Below, in pieces: positions 7,488-12,379 of a stretch of 12,379 nucleotides of DNA. Below the pieces are notes generated by a model that was not told where the DNA came from, did not search any database, and saw only the letters and a program-made list of their open reading frames with translations. The DNA comes from Rubrobacteraceae bacterium (GTDB lineage: Bacteria; Actinomycetota; Rubrobacteria; Rubrobacterales; Rubrobacteraceae), in assembly GCA_013698525.1 (NCBI GenBank), contig JACCSM010000526.1, positions 1-12,379 on the forward strand, written 5' to 3'. A program made the position numbers and the translations under genes. Every line of letters starts with the position of its first letter. Position 1 is the first letter of the stretch.

Positions 7488-8285
7488 CTAAGCACCCTGC
7501 ACCAGACCTTCGACGTACACGGTGGCAGGACGTGTGTAGCCCTCGCTCAGGATCCTACCGCGCATGGCCTCGCGGCTCTCGCGTAACCGCCGCGCTGTCG
7601 CCGGCGGCAACGAGAACACTTCTGTAGGTTCGTCTTCGGCCAGGACCAGCTTTCCGAGGTGACGGATTCGCTGTGGTGGAAATACCTGCCACCGCACGTC
7701 CGTGAGTAGCTCCTCGTGCAAGTCTACGAGACGTTGTGGCGGCCCGATCCCGTAGGGCTCGCTTGCGTACGCCTCACGCCTCAACTCCGCCTCCAGCCTC
7801 TCGTCTTCGAGCTGTACTGCATCCTCGGAGTCGACGAAGTCGCCCGTCGCCACCCTGCCGCCTGGCCGTGCCGCAGAGTGGAGTGCCGCGAGCGCATCTT
7901 CCGCCGTCCTCTCCTTTACGTCCAGCTCGTGAAAGAGGCCGGAGGAGTAGACGAGGTCGAAGGTTGCTGAGGCAAACGGCATCCCGAAAACGTCACCCGC
8001 GAGAAGATGGACCGGGGCTACGAACTCCGCCTTGCCAAGAGAAGCTTGCGTCTCATCGACACGTTCCGCGTCCACGTCGATCGCGGTGACGCTACCGCCT
8101 TCTCCTATCCGCTGGCTGAGGCCTTCGACCCAGAGCGGTGAGGAGCCTCCGGCGTAGAGTACATCGAGGTCCCTGATGTCCCCGAGGAGGTCAAGCTCGC
8201 GGTCGCAGAAGGCGATGAGGTCGTCTTCGAGTTCCTCTCGCTCTTCCGGCGTCAGAGGGTCACCTTTGTATAATCTCCTCGTCAT
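7488..8285 (-). CDS. SAM-dependent methyltransferase, class I
   Basis: This 265-residue protein has a Rossmann-type methyltransferase core. The first strand and loop are LDVLYAGGSS (40-49), followed by helix WVEGLSQRI. The acidic residue that would hold the ribose is in VTAIDVD (D70), then GDVFGMPF (97-104), and the strand FDLVYSSGLFHEL. The loop AGGSS departs from the usual GxGxG. A helical N-terminal stretch and a C-terminal segment (QRLVDLHEELLTDVRWQVFPPQRI) probably shape the substrate pocket; the substrate is unknown. I chose the ATG at 8285. The frame is open 42 codons further, but those codons are antisense to the second ABC-F gene and look random. The start codon overlaps the ATG of that divergent gene. 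No Shine-Dalgarno is present, so translation may be leaderless or weak. Confidence 0.75.
   Translation of the reverse strand: MTRRLYKGDPLTPEEREELEDDLIAFCDRELDLLGDIRDLDVLYAGGSSPLWVEGLSQRIGEGGSVTAIDVDAERVDETQASLGKAEFVAPVHLLAGDVFGMPFASATFDLVYSSGLFHELDVKERTAEDALAALHSAARPGGRVATGDFVDSEDAVQLEDERLEAELRREAYASEPYGIGPPQRLVDLHEELLTDVRWQVFPPQRIRHLGKLVLAEDEPTEVFSLPPATARRLRESREAMRGRILSEGYTRPATVYVEGLVQGA
8269..8274 (+). promoter_or_regulatory. -10 element of the second ABC-F gene
   Basis: A perfect TATAAT ends nine bases before the ABC-F ATG at 8284, so transcription should begin at or within a few bases of the start codon. No Shine-Dalgarno lies between. A convincing -35 is not visible (TTCCGG at 8244-8249 is 19 bp away). 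The element lies inside codons 4-6 of the divergent methyltransferase gene. Confidence 0.55.
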
Positions 8286-10179
8286 GAAGGTGATTGTCGC
8301 AAGAGATCTCGTAAAGTACCACGGTGGAGACCTAAAGGTCCTCTCCGGCGCGACGCTCTCGGTCGAGGCCGGGGAGAAGGTCGGGCTGGTCGGGCGCAAC
8401 GGGGCCGGCAAGACGACCCTGCTCGATATTCTGGCCGGGCACTCGGAGCCCGACTCGGGCTCGGTCGAGCATCCGGGCGGCGCGAAGGTCGGGATGACGG
8501 CCCAAAAACTCTACGCCGGAGAACGGGGCGCCCTCTCTTTGGAGCAGGAGATCATCTCCGCCTTCAAGCCCCTGATGGTCCGCGAGAAGGAACTTGATGA
8601 GCTCGGTACACGCCTCTCCGAGGACCCTTCGAACGCGCTCATGGAACGATATGGCAAGCTTCAGAGCGAGTTCGAGCGGGACGGCGGTTACGAGTACCGC
8701 GCGCGGGCGGCCTCGACCATATCTTCTCTGGGGTTCGCCCCTGAGGACTGGAAGCGTCCGGTGGGCTCGTTCTCGGGCGGCGAGCAGGGCCGCATCGCCC
8801 TGGCCAGATTGCTGATGGAGGAGCCGGATCTCATCCTCCTCGACGAGCCGACCAACCACCTCGATTTGCGCGCCATAGAGTGGCTCGAGAACTTCGTCAA
8901 GGGGGCGAGGAGCGCCGTCCTGGTCGTCTCCCACGACCGCTACTTCCTCGACGCCGTCGCCGGTTCGATCCTCGAGCTCGAAGATGGCCGTCTCGACCGC
9001 TACCCCGGCAACTACAGCAAGTACGTGGCCGAGAAACGGGCCCGCGAGGAACAACTAGCCCGCAAGGCGAAGGCCAACGCCGAACGCAGGGCGCAACTCG
9101 AACGCTTTGTCGAGAAGAACCGGGCCAAGGCGAGTAAGGCCAGCCAGGCCAGGAGCAAGCAGAAGCTACTCGACAGGATGGAGAAGATAGAGGACCCGAG
9201 GACATCCTCGAAGAACGTCAGGCTCGACCTCGGCGGGGAGACCGCAAGGGCCGGACGCGTCGTGCTCGAGATGGAGGACGTCCGCTACGCCCACGACGAC
9301 GCTAACGAACCACTCCTGGAAGGCTTAGACCTCGTTATCGAACGCGGGGAGAGGGTTGCCTTGCTCGGCCTCAACGGGACCGGGAAGAGCACGATCATGC
9401 GCCTCGCCACAGGCGAACTCTCCCCCCAGAGAGGCATGGTCAGGCCAGGCAACAACGTGAGGCTCGCCTACCAGGATCAGCAGTTAGCCCGCCTCGACGA
9501 CGCCAAGACCGTCCTTGGGGAGGCGATGGACGCGACGGGGTTCGACGCCCCCGAGGCCCGCGACCTTCTCGGCGCCTTCCTGTTCTCCGGCGAGGACGTC
9601 TTCAAGAAGGTGAGATCCCTCTCCGGCGGCGAGAGGAACCGTCTGAGCCTGGCCGAGATCGTGGTGAGCGGTGCGAACCTGCTGTTGCTCGACGAGCCTA
9701 CCAACAACCTCGACATCCCTGCCCGCGAGGCTCTGGAAGATGCGCTGCTGGAGTACAGCGGCACGATGTTTTTCATCTCCCACGACCGCTACTTCCTCCG
9801 CAAGCTGGCGACCAGGATCGTGGATCTGGAAGGCAGGAAACTCGAGAACTACCTCGGTGGCTACGAGTACTACCGCTCCCACCTCAGGCTGGAGGCGGGC
9901 CCGAAGGGCAGCAAGGGCCGCCAGCGCCGGCGCGTGAGGCCCGGCCAGAGCAAAGAGCAGGGCATCCTTGCCACCCGCCTCGTCGCTGTGGAGGGCGAGA
10001 TCGACGCAACCGAGCGCCGCGTGGCCCGCCTCGAAAAGGAGCTGGCCACCTCAGAGCTCTACTCCGACGGCAAACGCTCCCGCGAAGTCATCACCGAGCA
10101 TCGTCAGCTGAAAGGCTTGCTCGACGGCTTGTACGCCGATTGGGAGCAGCTACTCGAAGAGGCGGGAGAAGATAGCTAG
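8284..10179 (+). CDS. ABC-F family ATPase (second), Uup-like with C-terminal coiled coil
   Basis: This 631-residue soluble twin-ATPase is predicted to act on the ribosome. Domain 1 has GRNGAGKTT (K43), FSGGEQ (163-168), [11 protein letters not shown] (D187, E188) and SHDRYFLD. The linker at about 245-300 is very basic ([18 protein letters not shown]), as in the P-site-tRNA-interacting motif of ABC-F proteins. Domain 2 has GLNGTGKST (K368), LSGGE (446-450), [12 protein letters not shown] (E471) and SHDRYFLR. After a basic stretch ([13 protein letters not shown]) comes a C-terminal helical hairpin ([22 protein letters not shown]), resembling the Uup/EttA-relative C-terminal coiled coil. NNLD replaces NHLD in the second site. 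The ATG at 8284 gives the standard family N-terminus; the open frame upstream is antisense to the methyltransferase. It probably has a leaderless mRNA. The TAG stop (10177-10179) begins a TCAGC repeat. Confidence 0.93.
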   Translation: MKVIVARDLVKYHGGDLKVLSGATLSVEAGEKVGLVGRNGAGKTTLLDILAGHSEPDSGSVEHPGGAKVGMTAQKLYAGERGALSLEQEIISAFKPLMVREKELDELGTRLSEDPSNALMERYGKLQSEFERDGGYEYRARAASTISSLGFAPEDWKRPVGSFSGGEQGRIALARLLMEEPDLILLDEPTNHLDLRAIEWLENFVKGARSAVLVVSHDRYFLDAVAGSILELEDGRLDRYPGNYSKYVAEKRAREEQLARKAKANAERRAQLERFVEKNRAKASKASQARSKQKLLDRMEKIEDPRTSSKNVRLDLGGETARAGRVVLEMEDVRYAHDDANEPLLEGLDLVIERGERVALLGLNGTGKSTIMRLATGELSPQRGMVRPGNNVRLAYQDQQLARLDDAKTVLGEAMDATGFDAPEARDLLGAFLFSGEDVFKKVRSLSGGERNRLSLAEIVVSGANLLLLDEPTNNLDIPAREALEDALLEYSGTMFFISHDRYFLRKLATRIVDLEGRKLENYLGGYEYYRSHLRLEAGPKGSKGRQRRRVRPGQSKEQGILATRLVAVEGEIDATERRVARLEKELATSELYSDGKRSREVITEHRQLKGLLDGLYADWEQLLEEAGEDS

Positions 10180-10221
10180 TCAGCATGTCAGCACGCCACG
10201 GCTTCGCCTTCGCTTGTCAGC
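10177..10221 (+). repeat. TCAGC-octamer element, copy 2 (3' end of second ABC-F)
   Basis: TAGTCAGC (10177-10184) and ATGTCAGC (10185-10192) are followed by a core starting ACGCC and ending CGC (10193-10213), then TTGTCAGC (10214-10221). The first TAG is the ABC-F stop codon. The core differs from copy 1 in sequence but keeps ACGCC at its start and GC immediately before TTGTCAGC. Confidence 0.78.
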
Positions 10222-10297
10222 TTTCGGCTGTTCGCGCTTGACGGGCGACTTCCGGAAGGCACTCTTGCCGGTGCTCCGGGCAGTACACCATTACCCG

Positions 10298-10305
10298 GCT
10301 GACTT
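10298..10305 (-). repeat. Single TCAGC octamer after tRNA-Pro
   Basis: AAGTCAGC on the minus strand, preceded by CTAGC, lies 11 bases past the 3' end of tRNA-Pro. A CTTTTC follows the tRNA directly. The rest of 10222-10297 holds no gene I can support; it contains the 10-bp palindrome CTTCCGGAAG at 10249-10258. Confidence 0.5.
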
Positions 10306-10315
10306 GCTAGAAAAG

Positions 10316-10389
10316 TCGGGACGAGAGGATTTGAACCTCCGACCTCCTCGTCCCGAACGAGGCGCGCTACCAGGCTGCGCTACGTCCCG
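10316..10389 (-). tRNA. tRNA-Pro (anticodon CGG)
   Basis: On the minus strand the acceptor stem is CGGGACG with CGTCCCG. The D arm is GCGC-AGCCTGGTA-GCGC and the anticodon stem CCTCG/CGAGG around TTCGGGA, giving CGG. The T arm is GGAGG-TTCAAAT-CCTCT with one G-T pair, and the discriminator is A. Length is 74 and CCA is not encoded. It reads CCG codons. Confidence 0.95.
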
Positions 10390-10401
10390 ACTGAGAGAGC
10401 T

Positions 10402-10429
10402 ATTATAGCAGTCAGCCACCAGCCGTCAG
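10402..10429 (-). promoter_or_regulatory. Promoter of tRNA-Pro
   Basis: A perfect TATAAT (10407-10402, minus strand) lies 12 bp before the tRNA. Sixteen bases upstream is CTGACG (10429-10424), matching four of six -35 positions. That -35 lies inside the GTCAGCC heptad array. Confidence 0.65.
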
Positions 10430-10431
10430 CC
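10411..10431 (+). repeat. Heptad array GTCAGCC/ACCAGCC/GTCAGCC
   Basis: Three direct 7-bp units lie upstream of tRNA-Pro, the middle one with two changes. The GTCAGC core is shared with the octamer elements but the unit length is 7 and the strand is opposite to the neighbouring copy at 10451-10503. Confidence 0.55.
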
Positions 10432-10450
10432 ACGACTCGCGCACGCGAAA

Positions 10451-10503
10451 GTTGAAATGCTGACAAGCCGCCAAAGGCGGCGTGCTGACCGGCTGAAATG
10501 CTA
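10451..10503 (-). repeat. TCAGC-octamer element, copy 3 (3' end of amidase)
   Basis: Read on the minus strand, the amidase stop TAG plus C (10503-10500) is followed by ATTTCAGC (10499-10492) and CGGTCAGC (10491-10484). Next is the core from ACGCC to GGC (10483-10467), then TTGTCAGC (10466-10459) and a decayed ATTTCAAC (10458-10451). The core contains a perfect GCCGCC/GGCGGC hairpin around TTT. No T-run follows. Confidence 0.82.
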
Positions 10504-11571
10504 TACGGCTATGAACGCTGTATCGCGGCCGGCGTAGAGTTCGAGGGCGCTGGCTATGGCTTCGGCGACGGTTGCGGGATAGTAGGGGTCGGAGGCGAGG
10601 TCTAGCTCTTCGGCGTTGGTAAGGTGCAGGGGCTCGAGGATTATTGCCGGGATGTTCGTCTCGCGCAGGATCTCGAAAGACCTGCCGAACTCCCCGATAT
10701 CGGGGGTACCCAGAGTCTGGCTGATGCACCGCTGCAGGTAGGCTGCGGCCATCCTGCCCCTGTGCGACTGGTAGCCGAGCCGCCCGAAATAGAAGGAAGC
10801 CGTCCCGCAGGCGGTCGGGGTCGAGTGGGAAGCGTGGTGGACGGAGACGATCATCTTCGCCCCCGAGGAGTTGGCGAGGAAGGCCCTGTCGGCCGCCGAG
10901 ACCTCCTCGTCCCCGCTTCTGGTCAACAGGACTTCTCTGGCAGGCAGGATCTGGGCCAGCTCCTGGGCCACGGCGAGGTTCAAATCTGCCTCGGAGATCC
11001 CGGTCGGGCTCGCATACCCTGTGTCCCTGCCGCCGTGGGCGGCGTCGACGACTATGGACCCCGAGAAGAGGTCATCGGTGAAATACCCTCCGCTCTTGTC
11101 CGGGAGCTGGTGGGTTCCGAGAGACTGTGCGGCGAAGGTGTTCAGAACTTTGAAGACCGTGGCATCGACCACCCCGTCATCCTGCAGGCCAGCGTTCCTC
11201 TGGAAGTCACGAACGGCCCTTACGGTACGCGGGTCGAACAGCCCGTTGACGGCGCCGGGGTCGAACCCGAGGTCGTCGAGCATCTGCTGGAGTTCGATGA
11301 CGTCGGCGCCCCTGAAGGGCGGTTGCCTGAGGTATAGCAGGCGTCCTCCCGGCCTGTAGCAGGCCTCCACGATCTCGCGCCAGCTGATAGGACCGACGAG
11401 CCCGTCGGCGAGGAGACCCAGGTGCTGCTGGAAGGCCCTAACGGCGAGCTCAGTCCTCTCCCTGAAGACGCCGTCTATGCCCCTGTTTCCAAGGTCGAAG
11501 CCAAGAGCCTGCAGACGGGTCTGGAGGTCGACGACCTCACGCCCCCTGTCTCCCCTACGCAGCGTACGCAC
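10501..11571 (-). CDS. CwlM-like N-acetylmuramoyl-L-alanine amidase with two PG-binding domains
   Basis: This 356-residue protein has two PG_binding_1 domains (about 3-66 and 75-145) followed by an Amidase_3 domain (about 170-350). The first begins LRRGDRGREVVDLQTRLQAL and the second has ADVIELQQMLDDLGFDPGAV and TVRAVRDFQRNAGL. Amidase_3 enzymes are zinc hydrolases that cut the bond between muramic acid and the stem peptide. The expected zinc ligands are visible: H179 in VVDAAHGGRDTG, E194 in ISEADLNL, and H245 or H246 in SVHHAS. The catalytic-type Glu is E313 in IILEPLHLTN. No signal peptide or membrane helix is seen. This is the architecture of mycobacterial CwlM, a cytoplasmic regulator of MurA thought to be catalytically inactive; here the active-site residues look intact. 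The GTG at 11571 is the only sensible start. The thioredoxin neighbour supports the CwlM assignment. Confidence 0.87.
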   Translation of the reverse strand: MRTLRRGDRGREVVDLQTRLQALGFDLGNRGIDGVFRERTELAVRAFQQHLGLLADGLVGPISWREIVEACYRPGGRLLYLRQPPFRGADVIELQQMLDDLGFDPGAVNGLFDPRTVRAVRDFQRNAGLQDDGVVDATVFKVLNTFAAQSLGTHQLPDKSGGYFTDDLFSGSIVVDAAHGGRDTGYASPTGISEADLNLAVAQELAQILPAREVLLTRSGDEEVSAADRAFLANSSGAKMIVSVHHASHSTPTACGTASFYFGRLGYQSHRGRMAAAYLQRCISQTLGTPDIGEFGRSFEILRETNIPAIILEPLHLTNAEELDLASDPYYPATVAEAIASALELYAGRDTAFIAV

Positions 11572-11625
11572 GTACCCGACCGGTCTCCCACTTTCCTCGC
11601 TCAGTCTTCGAGCCGGCCAACGCGT

Positions 11626-11658
11626 GAGCGCCGGGTCCCGCGAGGATGCCCGGCGCTC
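11626..11658 (-). terminator. Strong hairpin between groES and the amidase gene
   Basis: GAGCGCCGGG and CCCGGCGCTC form a perfect 10-bp stem with a 13-base loop, 29 bp after the groES stop. No T-run follows on the minus strand, so it may be a T-less terminator, a processing or stability hairpin, or an attenuator reducing amidase expression. Confidence 0.45.
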
Positions 11659-11686
11659 CGGAGAGCCGACTCTTGCTCTCTTTCCT

Positions 11687-11956
11687 CTAGCTCTCGACTA
11701 TCCCCAGGATGTCGTCAGCGTCGAGGATCATGTAGTCCTCTCCGTCGAGGCTGATCTCGGTGCCAGAGTACTTGGCGAAGACGATGACGTCGCCCTCACT
11801 GACCTTGACCCCGTTCTCGAACTGGCCGACGGCGACGACCTCGGCCGTCTGCGGCTTCTCCTTGGCTGTGTCGGGCAGGACTATCCCCGAGGCTGTCGTC
11901 TCCTCGCGCTCGACGATCTGGACGAGCGCCCGCTCTCCCAATGGCTTGAACTTCAT
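11687..11956 (-). CDS. groES: Co-chaperonin GroES (Cpn10)
   Basis: This 89-residue co-chaperonin forms the heptameric lid on GroEL in the cytoplasm. It shows the family order: [14 protein letters not shown] at the start, the mobile loop [20 protein letters not shown] with the GroEL-contacting IVL, then AEVVAVG, the roof segment, [19 protein letters not shown] and the ending [16 protein letters not shown]. Length is a little short of the usual 95-100 but all blocks are present. AGGAGG at 11970-11965 sits eight bases before the ATG. groEL is not adjacent: the downstream gene is the amidase and the upstream gene is thioredoxin. It has its own promoter and a structured leader of about 80 bases; I find no CIRCE operator. 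Confidence 0.96.
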   Translation of the reverse strand: MKFKPLGERALVQIVEREETTASGIVLPDTAKEKPQTAEVVAVGQFENGVKVSEGDVIVFAKYSGTEISLDGEDYMILDADDILGIVES

Positions 11957-12006
11957 TTTACTTACCTCCTTGTATCTTCGGACTTACTACGACGCCCCGC
12001 GCGACG

Positions 12007-12032
12007 GCCGGGCGTACCCGGCTCCGCGGAGC
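12007..12032 (-). promoter_or_regulatory. Structured 5' leader of groES
   Basis: In the predicted groES leader (about 12039-11957), GCCGGG and CCCGGC pair around a TACG tetraloop (12007-12022), next to the 12-bp palindrome GCTCCGCGGAGC (12021-12032). The ribosome-binding site further down is unpaired in these hairpins. A role in mRNA stability or heat response is possible but unproven. Confidence 0.4.
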
Positions 12033-12045
12033 TTATGCGCAAGAG

Positions 12046-12074
12046 ATTGTAACCGCGAGTGTTGCTTCTCGCAA
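12046..12074 (-). promoter_or_regulatory. Promoter of groES
   Basis: TTGCGA (12074-12069) and TACAAT (12051-12046) on the minus strand are exactly 17 bp apart and begin right after the thioredoxin stop. Each hexamer is a reasonable housekeeping match, so groES can be transcribed independently of trxA. Confidence 0.6.
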
Positions 12075-12379
12075 TTACAGGCCGAGCTGTGCCGATAGCT
12101 GGTTCTTCGGCAGGGCTCCTATCGCCTGCTGGGTGACCTGCCCCTCCTCGAATCGGGCGATGGTCGGAATGCTCGAGATACTGTAGTTCATCGCTGCCTG
12201 AGGGTTGTCGTCTACGTTGACCTTGACGAAAGCGACGTCCTGGCGCGACTCTGACATCTCTTCGAGGATCGGGGAGACCCGCCGGCAAGGCACGCACCAC
12301 GGCGCCCAGAAATCTACTATGACCGGCCTCTCCGATCGCAGAACGTCGCTCTCGAAAGTCGCGTCCGTTACTTCGGCTA
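12075..12379 (-). CDS. trxA: Thioredoxin, N-terminus cut by window edge
   Basis: The minus-strand frame is open to the window end; 101 codons are visible, so only a few N-terminal residues are missing from a typical protein of about 105. The redox motif is WAPWCVPCRR, preceded by RPVIVDFW, followed by VAFVKVNVDDNPQAAMNYSISSIPT (cis-Pro in SIPT), RFEEGQ and a final helix LSAQLGL. It reduces disulphides in cytoplasmic proteins and is normally recycled by thioredoxin reductase. WCVPC instead of WCGPC is a known variant. A GTG at 12293, in the middle of the active site, is not the start. In mycobacteria trxB, trxC and cwlM are adjacent, so a trxB may lie past the right edge. Confidence 0.95.
   Translation of the reverse strand, partial: AEVTDATFESDVLRSERPVIVDFWAPWCVPCRRVSPILEEMSESRQDVAFVKVNVDDNPQAAMNYSISSIPTIARFEEGQVTQQAIGALPKNQLSAQLGL

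Noticed and set aside
8176..8283. N-terminal extension of the second ABC-F protein
   Set aside because: Ser/Arg-rich antisense of the methyltransferase gene; ABC-F homology starts at the ATG at 8284.
8286..8411. N-terminal extension of the methyltransferase
   Set aside because: Antisense of ABC-F Walker A region; no domain and no better start signal.
8332..9054. 240-codon minus-strand open frame in the second ABC-F gene
   Set aside because: Antisense to Walker A and Walker B motifs; composition is that of a shadow frame.
10249..10258. Palindrome CTTCCGGAAG as a regulatory site
   Set aside because: A lone 10-bp palindrome in a GC-rich spacer with no gene start beside it; kept only as a note.
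10624..11337. 237-codon plus-strand open frame across the amidase gene
   Set aside because: Antisense to the conserved Amidase_3 and PG-binding motifs; no recognisable domain.
11957..12074. CIRCE or HAIR operator upstream of groES
   Set aside because: ACACTC appears once, but no matching inverted arm; neither consensus is present.

Overview
The window is GC-rich bacterial DNA. It is densely coding on both strands, uses GTG and TTG starts, and its tRNA genes do not encode CCA. Gene content fits a high-GC Gram-positive, deep-branching Actinomycetota-type chromosome. A thioredoxin next to a CwlM-type double PG-binding/amidase protein points to Actinomycetota, and a Rubrobacter-like lineage is my best guess. 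This is inference from content, not a database match. No phage, transposase or CRISPR genes are visible.

Layout, left to right. (1) The 3' end of a VOC/glyoxalase-fold gene is followed 17 bp later by a complete GH2 beta-mannosidase, both +. (2) Convergent to these is an EamA/DMT transporter (-), with tRNA-Arg(CCG) just upstream on the same strand. The tRNA has a good promoter that diverges from the next operon. (3) A tight + operon encodes a calcineurin-like phosphoesterase, a DUF2203 protein and D-aminoacyl-tRNA deacylase (dtd), with gaps of 12 and 5 bp. (4) Next come an ABC-F ATPase (-), a SAM-dependent methyltransferase (-) and a second ABC-F ATPase (+). The methyltransferase and the second ABC-F share overlapping divergent ATG codons inside one CATG. 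(5) tRNA-Pro(CGG) (-) is followed by a - strand cluster, read from the right edge, of thioredoxin (cut by the window end), groES with a structured leader, and a two-PG-binding-domain N-acetylmuramoyl-L-alanine amidase of CwlM type.

Two translation-quality themes recur: dtd removes D-amino acids from mischarged tRNA, and the two ABC-F proteins probably act on the ribosome. Thioredoxin and GroES add protein-folding and redox functions.

The most unusual signal is non-coding. A family of short elements is built from 8-bp units ending in TCAGC around a GC-rich core that starts ACGCC and ends in GC before TTGTCAGC. These elements sit at the 3' ends of dtd, both ABC-F genes and the amidase, always with TCAGC on the coding strand. 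In three of the four genes the element touches or supplies the TAG stop codon. In the fourth (the first ABC-F) it is read through and becomes part of a 39-residue C-terminal tail. A related single unit follows tRNA-Pro, and a variant array lies in the tRNA-Pro promoter. I do not recognise this as a named repeat family.
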